In this document: piece after piece, positions 16,888 through 25,799 of the stretch
Position numbering within the stretch: position 1 is the stretch's first letter
Layout: each line of letters begins with the position of its first letter
Source of the DNA: RPQJ01 sp963746325
Lineage (GTDB): Bacteria; Pseudomonadota; Gammaproteobacteria; Steroidobacterales; Steroidobacteraceae
NCBI GenBank assembly: GCA_963746325.1
Contig: CAVVBC010000031.1
Location: 62,001 to 126,000 of the forward strand
DNA length: 64,000 nt
Direction: 5' to 3'
Program-made: the position numbers and the translations under genes
The notes under the pieces: model-generated
The model's database searches: none
What the model saw: only the letters and a program-made list of their open reading frames with translations
What the model was told of the DNA's origin: nothing

Positions 16888-17455
16888 TGTCGAGCTGAAC
16901 CACGACCAGGCCTCCCGAGTTGGGTTCGGTCCGCATGGAGAATCCAAACCGGCGTGCCCAGGCGGAGATCCGCGCATTCTCGGCGAGTGTGGTGCCCACG
17001 AGGCAATCGATGCGGCGCGCGCGGGCGGCATCGGCCAGCGTACGCATCAGTTCAGAACCGAGGCCGCGTCCCTGCCACGCATCGGCCACGACGATCGCGC
17101 ACTCCGCGCGGCGCGAGCCGTCGATGCGCGCATAGCGACTCACCCCCACGATGTGGTCGGTGCCCGCGTGGGTGGCAATGGCCGCGATGGCGCAGCGGTC
17201 GTAGTAGTCGAGGTCGAGCAGCCGTTCCAGGTCGCGTTCGCTCGCGCTCGTCGCGGAATACTGCAGGCGGAAGTAGAGCGTCTGCGCCGACAGGCCCTCG
17301 ACGAACTCCCGCTGGCGGGCTAGGTCGTCGGCACGCAGCGGCCGGATCAGCAGGGGCGGCGCCCCTGCGGGTTGCCAGGTGCGCTCGAGTTCGTCGGGGT
17401 AGCGGCCCCGCAGGGCCTCCTCAGGCGCGGATGGACTGAGGGGCGGGGACGTCAC
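16865..17455 (-). CDS. GNAT-family N-acetyltransferase
   Basis: A 196-residue protein with a GNAT domain: LLIRPLRADDLARQREFVEGLSAQTLYFRL at the start and the acetyl-CoA-binding loop VADAWQGRGLGSELMRTLADAA (consensus QxxGxG) in the middle, ending with GFSMRTEPNSGGLVVVQLDI. The region resembles the GNAT module appended to acyl-CoA synthetases that acetylate proteins, but here it stands alone. The substrate is unknown. It overlaps the upstream acidic-protein gene by four bases, indicating an operon. Confidence 0.85.
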   Translation of the reverse strand: MTSPPLSPSAPEEALRGRYPDELERTWQPAGAPPLLIRPLRADDLARQREFVEGLSAQTLYFRLQYSATSASERDLERLLDLDYYDRCAIAAIATHAGTDHIVGVSRYARIDGSRRAECAIVVADAWQGRGLGSELMRTLADAARARRIDCLVGTTLAENARISAWARRFGFSMRTEPNSGGLVVVQLDITALSPN

Positions 17456-17790
17456 TCGCGGTCGCGGTATTCGTCGTCGTCTTCGTCGAGGTCATCGTCC
17501 TCGTCGTCGTCCCAGTCGTCGTCCTCGTCATCCTCTTCATCTTCCCAGTCGTCGTCCTCGTCCTCTTCCTCGTCGTCTTCCGCGACGTCGTCCACCCAGC
17601 CTTCAGGAGCGACGGCAAGCTCGAGGTCCATCTCGTTCCATTGATCGAGGTCGATCTCGCGAATCTCACGATCGGGCCACTGGATGCGGATGATTTCCTC
17701 GTCGGGGTCGACCGAGAGCACCTGGAACGCTTCCTCGTTGTCGAGGTCTTCGTACCATTGGCCTGCCTGCGGTTCGTAATCACGGCTCAC
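17452..17790 (-). CDS. Small protein with extreme Asp/Glu-rich tail
   Basis: I do not assign a function. The first 65 residues form a globular-looking part (QAGQWYEDLDNEEAFQVLSVDPDEEIIRIQWPDREIREIDLDQW) rich in conserved-looking Trp and Asp. The last 45 are almost entirely Asp and Glu with scattered Trp, encoded by near-repetitive GAC/GAG codons. Similar short acidic proteins are seen in other proteobacteria. The tail could bind metal ions, polyamines or basic proteins. The gene is coupled to the acetyltransferase gene by a 4-base overlap. Confidence 0.7.
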   Translation of the reverse strand: MSRDYEPQAGQWYEDLDNEEAFQVLSVDPDEEIIRIQWPDREIREIDLDQWNEMDLELAVAPEGWVDDVAEDDEEEDEDDDWEDEEDDEDDDWDDDEDDDLDEDDDEYRDRE

Positions 17791-17948
17791 GGGAAATCCT
17801 CAGCGTTGACGCCGCCAGAGAACGGCATCCAGGTGCGGACAACTATACGGTTGCGCAAGCGCGGCAGGCAACCGTATCTGAGCCTATGCTGCACTGCCGC
17901 AAATCACGTACACTCGGGAGAAACCGGGGTCTGACTGAGGACATAGTC

Positions 17949-19745
17949 GTGCATACGTACCGCGCTCCACTTCGTGACATCCGCTTCGTCGTCCATGACG
18001 TGCTCGACTTCGAAGAAAACTACCGTGCCTATGGTCGCGACGACCTCAACCGCGAGTTGCTCGAGGGCATTCTCGAGGAAGGCGCGCGTTTCGCCGAGGA
18101 CGTGCTGGCGCCGACCAATCGCGTCGGCGACGTGCATGGCCTGGTGTTCGAGGACGGCGCAGTGAAGACGCCCCCGGGCTTCAAGGAAGCCTACGATCGC
18201 TATTGCACCGACGGCTGGATCACCATGACCGCCGATCCCGACTGGGGCGGCCAGGGCCTGCCTGGCGGGTTCTCGCTCGCCTTCGGCGAGATGCTGGTCT
18301 CCGGCAACATGGCGTGGCGCATGTATTCCGGCTTGTCCGAAAGCGCGTCGCTCACCATCGCTGCGCACGCCAGTGACGCGCTCAAGCAGGTCTACCTGCC
18401 CAAGATGATTGCGGGCCGCTGGTCGGGAACGATGTGCCTGACCGAAGCGCACAGCGGCACGGACTTAGGGATCCTGAAGACGCGGGCCGAGCCGCGCGCG
18501 GATGGCTCGTATGCCATCACCGGCACCAAGATCTTCATCAGTGCCGGCGAACACGACCTGACCGAGAACATCGTCCACCTGGTGCTGGCACGGTTGCCCG
18601 ATGCGCCGTCCGGCACGCGTGGCATCAGCCTGTTCCTGGTGCCGAAGTTCCGGCCCGATGCAGACGGCAACGCCGGCGAGCGCAACGGCGTGGTCTGCGG
18701 CTCCATCGAACACAAGATGGGCATCCACGCGTCGCCGACGTGCGTCATGCATTTCAACGAATCGACCGGCTGGCTGGTCGGGCAGCCGAACGCCGGCCTC
18801 GCCTGCATGTTCACGATGATGAATCACGCGCGCCTCGGCGTCGGTCTGCAGGGGCACGGCCTGTCCGAACTCGCCTGGCAGGCGTCGATCGCCTACGCCA
18901 ACGACCGCCTGCAGGGCCGCGCCATGTCGGGCATCAAGGAGCCGGGCAAGTCGGCCGACCCGATCATCGTGCACCCTGACGTGCGCCGCATGCTGCTCAC
19001 GCAGAAGGCCTTCGTCGAAGGCGGGCGCGTGCTGTGCTTCCTCACCGGGCGCGAGATCGACAGCGCGCACCTGAATCCGGACCCGGCAGCCCGCCAGCGG
19101 TCGGCGGACCTGATCGCGTTCCTCACGCCGATCGTGAAGGGCTTCCTCACCGAGGCGGCGATGGAAGTGACGAGCCTGGCCGTGCAGATTCACGGCGGCC
19201 ACGGCTTCATTCGCCAGACCGGCGTCGAGCAACTGATGCGCGACGCGCGCATCACACCGATCTATGAAGGCACCAACGGCGTCCAGGCGCTCGACCTGCT
19301 CGGTCGCAAGGTGTTCGGCACGGGCGGCAAGAGCCAGCAGATGATCTCCGCGCGCATCGTCGATGCGATCCAGAAGTTCGGCTCGTTGCCCGAGGTTGCG
19401 CCGCTCGCGGCTGACCTCGGCAAGCGGCTCGAGCAGTGGGGCCGGCTCACCGCCGAACTCGGCCAGGTGGCGCAGGGCAACCCGGACGAGGTGGGCGCCG
19501 CCGCCACCGACTACCTGCACGTCGCGGGCTACATCTGCCTCGGCTGGTGCTGGCTGGTGGCTGCGGGGGTGGCGGCGAAGAAGCTCGCCGAGAATCCGGA
19601 CGACGATTTCTACATGGCAAAGCTCGTGACGGCCCGGCACTACTTTGCACGCCTGCTGCCGCGCGTCGACTCGCACGTGGCCGCAGCGCGCGCTGGCGCC
19701 GCAGGCCTCATGACGCTGACGCCGGACCAGTTCGCGATCGCATGA
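17949..19745 (+). CDS. Acyl-CoA dehydrogenase (long, FadE-type)
   Basis: This flavoenzyme carries out the first, alpha-beta dehydrogenation step of fatty-acyl-CoA oxidation. The 598 residues include the substrate/FAD block MCLTEAHSGTDLGILKTRAEP, ITGTKIFISAGEHDLTENIVHLVLARL, HGGHGFIRQTGVEQLMRDARITPIYEGTNGVQALDLLGRK (with the flavin-contacting and catalytic-base region), and the C-terminal extension typical of the 590-600-residue subgroup. The GTG at 17949 begins the conserved HTYRAPLRDIRFVVHDVLD. Its stop overlaps the proB start (ATGA), an unusual pairing with proline synthesis. Confidence 0.92.
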   Translation: MHTYRAPLRDIRFVVHDVLDFEENYRAYGRDDLNRELLEGILEEGARFAEDVLAPTNRVGDVHGLVFEDGAVKTPPGFKEAYDRYCTDGWITMTADPDWGGQGLPGGFSLAFGEMLVSGNMAWRMYSGLSESASLTIAAHASDALKQVYLPKMIAGRWSGTMCLTEAHSGTDLGILKTRAEPRADGSYAITGTKIFISAGEHDLTENIVHLVLARLPDAPSGTRGISLFLVPKFRPDADGNAGERNGVVCGSIEHKMGIHASPTCVMHFNESTGWLVGQPNAGLACMFTMMNHARLGVGLQGHGLSELAWQASIAYANDRLQGRAMSGIKEPGKSADPIIVHPDVRRMLLTQKAFVEGGRVLCFLTGREIDSAHLNPDPAARQRSADLIAFLTPIVKGFLTEAAMEVTSLAVQIHGGHGFIRQTGVEQLMRDARITPIYEGTNGVQALDLLGRKVFGTGGKSQQMISARIVDAIQKFGSLPEVAPLAADLGKRLEQWGRLTAELGQVAQGNPDEVGAAATDYLHVAGYICLGWCWLVAAGVAAKKLAENPDDDFYMAKLVTARHYFARLLPRVDSHVAAARAGAAGLMTLTPDQFAIA

Positions 19746-20881
19746 GCACGGCCGCCGCGGCCAGGGGCGGCGTACGCCTCGCTCGCGCGAAGCGGGTGGT
19801 GATCAAAATCGGCTCGGCGCTGCTCGTGGAGCAGTCGTCGGGCCGCGTGAGCCGTGCCTGGCTGGAGACTCTCGCCACCGATGTCGCGGCGATGCGTGCG
19901 CGAGGGCAGGAGGTCGTGATCGTCTCCTCCGGCGCCATCGCGCTGGGACGCCGGCAGCTGGGGCTTGCGCCGGGCAAACTCAAGCTGGAAGAAAGCCAGG
20001 CGGCCGCGGCCGTCGGCCAGATCCGTCTCGCCCACGCCTGGAAGGAAGTGCTGGAGCAGCACGACTGTGCGGTGGCGCAGGTGCTGCTCACGCTGGGCGA
20101 CACCGAGGAACGTCGCCGCTACCTCAATGCGCGCAGCACGCTCAATACGCTGCTCAAGCTGGGCGCGATCCCCGTCATCAACGAGAACGACACGGTGGCG
20201 ACGGCCGAGATCCGCTATGGCGACAACGACCGGCTGGCCGCGCGCGTAGCACAGATGGCGAGCGCAGACTGCCTGGTGCTGCTCTCGGACGTCGACGGCC
20301 TGTACACCGCCGATCCCACGCGCGACCCGCAAGCGCGTTTCATTGCAGAAGTCACCGGCGTCACGGCAGAGATCGAGGCGATGGCGGGCGGCTCTGCCTC
20401 GGACGTCGGTTCGGGCGGCATGGCGACGAAAGTGCTGGCGGGCAAGATCGCCCTCGCGGCCGGGTGCAACATGTGCGTCACGATCGGTCGTGAACCCCAT
20501 CCCTTGCGGCGGATCGAAGCCGGCGGGCGCTGCACGTGGTTCGTCGCCCAGGCTTCGCCCAAGACCGTGCGCAAGCAATGGATCGCTGGCTTGCTGCAGC
20601 CTGCTGGCACGCTGCATGTCGATGAGGGGGCCGCAGAAGCGTTGCGTGCCGGCAAGAGCCTGCTGCCCGCCGGCGTGACCCAGGTCGATGGCAAGTTCGA
20701 GCGCGGCGACGCGGTGCTGGTCCGCGATGCGGCGGGCGTCGAGATCGCGCGCGGACTGAGCGCGTACTCCAGCGAGGATGCGCGGCGGGCGCGCGGGCGC
20801 CGCAGCCACGAGCTCGAGGCCATTCTGGGGTATCGTGGCCGGGACGAACTGATCCATCGCGACGACCTGGTCCTGACCTGA
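19742..20881 (+). CDS. proB: Glutamate 5-kinase
   Basis: Catalyses ATP-dependent phosphorylation of glutamate, the first step of proline synthesis. The amino-acid-kinase domain shows RVVIKIGSALLV, EVVIVSSGAIALGRRQLG, PVINENDTVATAEIRYGDNDRLAARVA and LVLLSDVDGLYTADP. A C-terminal PUA domain (about 278-370; LHVDEGAAEALRAGKSLLPAGVTQVDGKFERGDAV) completes the 379-residue long form. The start at 19742 overlaps the acyl-CoA dehydrogenase stop by four bases. proA follows 14 bases downstream. Confidence 0.95.
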   Translation: MSTAAAARGGVRLARAKRVVIKIGSALLVEQSSGRVSRAWLETLATDVAAMRARGQEVVIVSSGAIALGRRQLGLAPGKLKLEESQAAAAVGQIRLAHAWKEVLEQHDCAVAQVLLTLGDTEERRRYLNARSTLNTLLKLGAIPVINENDTVATAEIRYGDNDRLAARVAQMASADCLVLLSDVDGLYTADPTRDPQARFIAEVTGVTAEIEAMAGGSASDVGSGGMATKVLAGKIALAAGCNMCVTIGREPHPLRRIEAGGRCTWFVAQASPKTVRKQWIAGLLQPAGTLHVDEGAAEALRAGKSLLPAGVTQVDGKFERGDAVLVRDAAGVEIARGLSAYSSEDARRARGRRSHELEAILGYRGRDELIHRDDLVLT

Positions 20882-20895
20882 GCCACGCCTTCCCC

Positions 20896-22168
20896 GTGAC
20901 TGCCGCCGGCACCCTTCAAGCACTGATGCAGCAACTTGGCCGCGATGCCGTCGCGGCCCGGGGCGTGCTGGCCACTGCCTCCGGCGAACAGCGCAACCGC
21001 GCGCTGCTGGCGATGGCCGCCGCGGTGCGCGCGCACGCACTCGAGATCCTGGCCGCGAACGAACGCGACATGAGCGCGGCACGGGCAGGCGGACTGGGCG
21101 CCGCGGGACTCGACCGGCTGCGCCTCGACACCGCGCGCGTTCGAGGCGATGGCGGGCGGGCTCGACCAGATCGCTGCGTTGCCCGATCCTGTCGGCACGC
21201 TGATGGCGGACTGGGTCCGTCCCAACGGACTGCGCATCCAGCGCGTGCGCGTGCCGCTCGGCGTGATCGCCATCGTCTACGAAAGCCGCCCGAACGTGAC
21301 GTCCGATGCGGGGGCGTTGTGTCTCAAATCGGCGAACGCGGCGATCCTCCGCGGCGGCAGCGAGAGCCAGCAGTCGAACGCGGCGATCCACGCCTGCCTG
21401 GTCGAAGGGTTGCGCCTGGCCGGCTTGCCGGAGACGTGCATCCAGCTCGTGCCCACGACCGACCGTGCCGCAGTGGGCGAGATCCTGTCTGGCCTCGCGG
21501 GCTGCATCGACGTGGTCGTGCCGCGCGGCGGCAAGAGCCTCGTTGCGCGCGTGCAGCAGGAGGCGAGGGTGCCGGTCATCGGGCACCTCGAGGGTATCTG
21601 CCACGTTTACGTCGACCGCGCCGCGAACCTCGAGATGGCGCGCGCCATCGTGCTCAACGCCAAGCTGCGGCGAACCGGTGTCTGCGGCGCAGCCGAGACG
21701 CTGCTGGTCGATGCGGCCGCGGCCCGCACGCACCTTGCGCCGCTGGTGCGCGAACTGCTCGATGCCGGCTGCGCGGTGCGCGGCGACGCCGCCACGCAGG
21801 CGGTCGACGCGCGCGTGACCCCGGCGACCGAGACCGATTGGCACACCGAGTACCTCGACGCGATCATCGCCGTGAAGCTGGTCGACGGCGTCGACGGCGC
21901 CATCGAGCACATCACACGCTGCGGCTCGGACCACACCGAGTCGATCGTGACGGACGACGTGCCCACTGCGGAGCGCTTCCTCGCGCGAGTGGACAGCGCG
22001 ATCGTGCTGCACAACGCATCGACGCAGTTTGCCGATGGCGGCGAGTTCGGCATGGGCGCCGAGATCGGTATCTCGACGGACCGCTTCCACGCCCGTGGGC
22101 CGGTCGGCGTCGAGCAGTTGACGAGTTACAAGTACGTGGTGCGCGGCAGCGGGCAGGTGCGGCCGTAA
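20896..22168 (+). CDS. proA: Gamma-glutamyl phosphate reductase (frameshifted)
   Basis: ProA reduces gamma-glutamyl phosphate to the semialdehyde in proline synthesis. The first frame starts at the GTG at 20896 and reads to LDRLRLDTAR. The protein then continues one base out of phase as FEAMAGGLDQIAALPDPVG to the end. The extra base is a G in the GCGCGCG run near 21139; removing it restores a normal protein of about 423 residues. Later motifs are intact: IYESRPNVTSDAGALCLKSANAAILRGGSES, the catalytic Cys in AKLRRTGVCGAAETLLVD, and VDSAIVLHNASTQFADGGEFGMGAEIGIST. proA is usually essential for prototrophy, so a sequence error is plausible. Confidence 0.92.
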
Positions 22169-22183
22169 CCCCCAGCAGTCTTC

Positions 22184-23362
22184 TCAGCCCAGCACCAGCA
22201 CGTAGTCTGCGCGCTGCAGCGGCCGCGCAAGCGTAATCGCCAGCGCCGACTCGCCGCCCACGCGTCGCATCAATGCGTTGAAGCGTTCGCGCGCCCCACC
22301 ACTCAGCCCCCGCGCCTCGGCGGCCGCGAGTTCGAAATGCCACAGCGCCTGTGGCGCGCATCCGCGTCGAATGGTGACGCCGCGCAACAGGTAGTCGATC
22401 GGGCCGAGTGTCGGGTGCACGCGCCGCTTGCCGTCGAGGCCGACGAGCTGCCCGCTCGGCATCTGCGGGTGTGCTGCTAACCACTCGTTGTAGCAGCGGG
22501 CGTTGGCCAGCAGTTCCGGCGTCCAGTCGCGGAACATCAGGTGCAGCAGAGGTTCGAGCGTCGGCGGCAGGGCGTCGTCGTCCGGGAAAGCCGGCGCGCA
22601 GTCGGGGAATTCACCATCCTCGATGACGGCCAGGTTCATCCGCTCGACCCAGCGCGCGACATTGGGCGCGCGCAACGCCATCAGGCGTGCCGGAGCCGGG
22701 TCGCGCCCCAGGTGGGCGTAGAGCGGTGCCATCAGGCCGAAGTCGGCGATGCTCGGGTGCCCTCCCAGCACGTAGGGCACGTGCTGGAAATGGATGTCGA
22801 GCAGGTCCAGCAGGTCGAAGTACTCAGCCTCGATGGCCGGTGCCGTCTCCGGCGTGATGCCCAGCGTCGCCGCCATGCCGCTGAAGTACGAGATCATCTG
22901 CGCGCCCGCTGCCAGGCGCGTCTCGCGGTCGGGTCCCAGGTGCGCGACGCGGCCGAACTCGGCGTTGAGGAAATGCCGCTGTTCGCTCAAGTAGGGCTCG
23001 CTCCAGCGAAAATGCATGGCCGCCTGCATCAGGTGCCCGGTGCCGTAGGCATCGAACAGCCGGGCGACCGTGCGTTGCACTGGCGTTACCGGCAGCATCG
23101 GCCTGGCTGGCAGGCGCTGCTCCAGGAAATCGATGATCGCAGTGGAATCCTGCAGGACTTCCCCCTGCGGCGTCTCGAGCAGCGGCGTCACGCCGAGCCG
23201 GACGATCGGGCGCAGGCGCGCTTTGAAGTCTGGATGCGAGGCGTAGAACTCGCGGTAGGTGATTCCCTTCTTTATGAGGTAGGAGCGCACCTTGCCGCTG
23301 AACAGCGAAAGCGCGCCGCCCCAGAAGGTGTAGGTGTCGCCATGCGGGCGGGTATCGTTCAT
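22184..23362 (-). CDS. Glutathione S-transferase-fold protein with C-terminal extension
   Basis: The N-terminal half is a GST: FWGGALSLFSGKVRSYLIKKGITYREFYASH, then VRLGVTPLLETPQGEVLQDSTAIIDFLEQRLP with the glutathione-contact cis-Pro and Gln/Asp-Ser motif, followed by an all-helical domain (YVLGGHPSIADFGLMAPLYAHLGRDP). About 130 extra residues at the C-terminus (from DDALPPTLEPLL) are not standard GST and make the protein 392 residues long. The start is set at 23362; the longer frame is a shadow of moeB. It follows moeB on the same strand after 32 bp. The substrate is unknown. Confidence 0.82.
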   Translation of the reverse strand: MNDTRPHGDTYTFWGGALSLFSGKVRSYLIKKGITYREFYASHPDFKARLRPIVRLGVTPLLETPQGEVLQDSTAIIDFLEQRLPARPMLPVTPVQRTVARLFDAYGTGHLMQAAMHFRWSEPYLSEQRHFLNAEFGRVAHLGPDRETRLAAGAQMISYFSGMAATLGITPETAPAIEAEYFDLLDLLDIHFQHVPYVLGGHPSIADFGLMAPLYAHLGRDPAPARLMALRAPNVARWVERMNLAVIEDGEFPDCAPAFPDDDALPPTLEPLLHLMFRDWTPELLANARCYNEWLAAHPQMPSGQLVGLDGKRRVHPTLGPIDYLLRGVTIRRGCAPQALWHFELAAAEARGLSGGARERFNALMRRVGGESALAITLARPLQRADYVLVLG

Positions 23363-23394
23363 CGGGCTCTCGTCCTGGCGACGTCTTTGGGCCG

Positions 23395-24504
23395 CTACTC
23401 GAACGCCGCAAGTCCGCCGATCAACGAATACACCTGCGGGTAGCCGAGCGAACGCAGGTGTTCGGCCAGGGCCAGGCTGCGCACACCGTGCGCGCAGACG
23501 AGCAGGTACCGGCCGTCGGGGGGCAGGGCCGGCGCACCCTGCATGAACGCGCTCAGTGGCAGATGCCACTCGATCTGTCGCTGCGGGTCGTCCATCGAGC
23601 GCTCCCATGCTTCGCGGATGTCGACCAGCGTCAGGCCGGAGGCGTGCGCCGCCTCCAACGTCGGGAAAACGACTTCGAGCACTTCCGGATCGATGACGGC
23701 CGCCTGCAATTCTCGCGGTGAGTGGTCGCAGCCCGGATTGCGCGCCGACTTGATCGTGCGCCAGTGCATGCCCAGCAGGTCGAACACGTGCAGCGCCGGC
23801 ACCGCCTCCGCGGGCAGGCCCAACAGGATCTTCAGCGCCTGCATCGCCTGCATGGCGCCGAGCATCGCCGGCACCGGGCCGAGCACGCCGGCCTGGGCAC
23901 AGTTGCCGACAAGGCCGTCTCGCGGCGCTTCCGGCCACAGGCAACGCAGGCACGGCCAGTCCTCGCGCGGCAGGTACACCTGCAGTTGGCCTTCGTACTG
24001 GTACACGCTGGCGAACACTGCAGGCTTGCCGAGGCTGACCGCGGCGTCGTTGACGACGAACTTGGTGGCGAAATTGTCGCTGCATTCGACGACGAGGTCG
24101 TAGCGCCCCAGCCAGTCGCCGATGTTGCCGGCATCGGCGCGTTCCGCGTGCACGGCGACGGTCGTGGCCGGATTGAGTTCCCGCAGCCGCGCCGCGGCGG
24201 CGGCAGCCTTGGACTTGCCGACGTCGCTCACGCCATACAGCGGCTGCCGGTGCAGGTTGCTGGCCTCGACCACGTCGCCGTCGACGATGCCGATGCGGCC
24301 GACGCCGGCCGCGGCCAGGTACTGCAGCACCGGCACGCCGAGACCACCCGCGCCGATGACGAGCACTGCGCCGTCGGCCAGACGCTGCTGCCCGGCTGCG
24401 CCGACTTCGGGCAAGGCGATCTGGCGCGAGAAATCAGCGCCGTGAGAGGCGTCGACAGCTGCGACGCCAGGAGTGACGGCCGTTGCGTGGTCAGTGGTGG
24501 GCAT
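23395..24504 (-). CDS. moeB: Molybdopterin-synthase adenylyltransferase with rhodanese domain
   Basis: It adenylates the MoaD C-terminus so that it can receive sulfur for molybdopterin. The ThiF/E1 domain shows VLVIGAGGLGVPVLQYLAAAGVGRIGIVDGDVVEASNLHRQPLY, the zinc-binding pair CLRCLWPEAP, and a second Cys region. A C-terminal rhodanese domain (from about residue 265) carries the active-site loop CAHGVRS, so this protein may itself supply the sulfur, as in MoeB-R/MOCS3 proteins. The start at 24504 (MPTTDHATAV) overlaps the moaE stop by 14 bases. Confidence 0.92.
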   Translation of the reverse strand: MPTTDHATAVTPGVAAVDASHGADFSRQIALPEVGAAGQQRLADGAVLVIGAGGLGVPVLQYLAAAGVGRIGIVDGDVVEASNLHRQPLYGVSDVGKSKAAAAAARLRELNPATTVAVHAERADAGNIGDWLGRYDLVVECSDNFATKFVVNDAAVSLGKPAVFASVYQYEGQLQVYLPREDWPCLRCLWPEAPRDGLVGNCAQAGVLGPVPAMLGAMQAMQALKILLGLPAEAVPALHVFDLLGMHWRTIKSARNPGCDHSPRELQAAVIDPEVLEVVFPTLEAAHASGLTLVDIREAWERSMDDPQRQIEWHLPLSAFMQGAPALPPDGRYLLVCAHGVRSLALAEHLRSLGYPQVYSLIGGLAAFE

Positions 24505-24940
24505 GGCCCCCCGGCTGGGCACAGCGCTCGCAGTTGACCCACTCCGTCGCGCCATCGGTGTAGTGCTCTTTCTTCCAGATCGGCACCCGGTGCTTCACTT
24601 CGTCGATGATGTAGCGGCAGGCGGCGAACGCCTCGGCGCGATGGCGGGAGCTGACGCCCACCCACACGGCCATTTCACCGAGGCCGAGATCGCCGACGCG
24701 ATGGACGCAGGCGGCACGCTGCACGCCGAACCGCGCGATGGCCTCGGTCACGATGCGCTCGCCTTCGGCCTCGGCGAGCGCGGCAAAGGCTTCGTACTCG
24801 AGCCGCTGCACGGCACGACCTTCATTGTGGTCTCGCACCCAGCCTTCGAACGTGACGTAACCGCCGCAGGCCGGGTCGGCGAGCGCATTGCGGCCGCTGG
24901 CCGTGTCGATCGGCGTCGAGCTGAACGAGAACGCGCGCAT
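24491..24940 (-). CDS. moaE: Molybdopterin synthase catalytic subunit
   Basis: MoaE converts cyclic pyranopterin monophosphate to molybdopterin together with MoaD. Characteristic blocks are GGYVTFEGWVRDHNEGRAVQRLEYEAF, the active-site region HRVGDLGLGEMAVWVGVSSRHRAEAFAACRYIIDEVKHRVPIWKKE, and a short His/Cys-ending tail. It has 149 residues. The ATG at 24940 shares one base with the moaD stop, so the two subunits are translationally coupled in the expected order. Confidence 0.95.
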   Translation of the reverse strand: MRAFSFSSTPIDTASGRNALADPACGGYVTFEGWVRDHNEGRAVQRLEYEAFAALAEAEGERIVTEAIARFGVQRAACVHRVGDLGLGEMAVWVGVSSRHRAEAFAACRYIIDEVKHRVPIWKKEHYTDGATEWVNCERCAQPGGHAHH

Positions 24941-25182
24941 CAGCCGCCGGCGACCGGGGGAATGAAGACGACGCGGTCGTTGGCGACGAGCGGCGTCGAC
25001 CACTCGCGGAATTCCTCGTTCACCGCCACGCGCAGCAGGGTGAGCGGCAGCGTGAAGCCGTGCCTCGCGCGCACTTCTTCATAGAGCTCCGCCGGAGTGG
25101 CGGCGGCGGTCGTCAGCCGTTCCTCGCTGCAACCGGCCTGCTCGCGCAGCACTGCGAAGTACTGCAGGGTGATGGTCTTCAC
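24940..25182 (-). CDS. moaD: Molybdopterin synthase sulfur-carrier subunit
   Basis: This 80-residue ubiquitin-fold protein ends in the obligatory Gly-Gly (VVFIPPVAGG), which is thiocarboxylated by the MoeB pathway. It starts with ITLQYFAVLREQAGC, the usual first strand and helix. The start is the GTG at 25182, which overlaps the mobA stop by four bases. It is too short to stand out alone, but its position between mobA and moaE and its Gly-Gly terminus make the call firm. Confidence 0.93.
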   Translation of the reverse strand: MKTITLQYFAVLREQAGCSEERLTTAAATPAELYEEVRARHGFTLPLTLLRVAVNEEFREWSTPLVANDRVVFIPPVAGG

Positions 25183-25799
25183 GGTGAGTGGGTCCGCTGG
25201 CCGAGCTGGCCCCGTGCCCGTTGCAGTTCGTCGGGGGTGTTCACGTTCTCGAGCGCAGCCGGGTCGGGCTGCGGGAGCAGGGCCACTCCCGTGCCGAGGA
25301 TGTATTTGCGCGGGCAATTGCGACCCGACGTGATCGCAGCCCGCAGCCCGATGCCGGATTCCGGCTCGTAGATCGCGCACAGCGGTTCGGGCAGCCCGTC
25401 GTGACTGCTCGCGAACGCGACGACAGGCCGGCCGTCGCGATGCCGCAGGAGCGCCTCGATGCAGCGGTCGTCGACGAACGGCAGGTCGCAGGCGAGGACC
25501 AGCCACGCGTGCCCGGGATGCGCCACCTGCGCCGCCGCGATGCCGGCGATCGGGCCGGCGCCCTCATGCAGATCCACGATGACTGGCTGGTCGCGCCGCA
25601 CCGGGTCGTCATGCTGGTCGGCCCGGATCGAGGTGAACACCTGCTCGCAGTGTCGGGCGAGCAGGTCGCGGGCCCAGGCCAGTTGCGGGCGCCCGTGCAG
25701 GGCGAGCGCCGCCTTGTCCTGCCCCATGCGGCGGCTCGCGCCACCCGCCAGGACCAGGCCGTGGAGCGGCGCGAGTGATTTCTTGATCGCACCCGTCAT
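25179..25799 (-). CDS. mobA: Molybdenum cofactor guanylyltransferase
   Basis: MobA transfers GMP to molybdopterin to make the guanine-dinucleotide form used by DMSO-reductase-family enzymes. The nucleotide-binding loop LVLAGGASRRMGQDKAAL lies at the N-terminus, followed by HEGAGPIAGIAAAQ, LVLACDLPFVDD (metal-binding Asp) and the C-terminal ENVNTPDEL. It has 206 residues. The start at 25799 overlaps the moaC stop by four bases. Its presence suggests the cell uses at least one bis-MGD enzyme. Confidence 0.93.
   Translation of the reverse strand: MTGAIKKSLAPLHGLVLAGGASRRMGQDKAALALHGRPQLAWARDLLARHCEQVFTSIRADQHDDPVRRDQPVIVDLHEGAGPIAGIAAAQVAHPGHAWLVLACDLPFVDDRCIEALLRHRDGRPVVAFASSHDGLPEPLCAIYEPESGIGLRAAITSGRNCPRKYILGTGVALLPQPDPAALENVNTPDELQRARGQLGQRTHSP

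Noticed and set aside
23363..24085. N-terminal extension of the GST-fold protein
   Set aside because: It reads through moeB in another frame and carries no domain.
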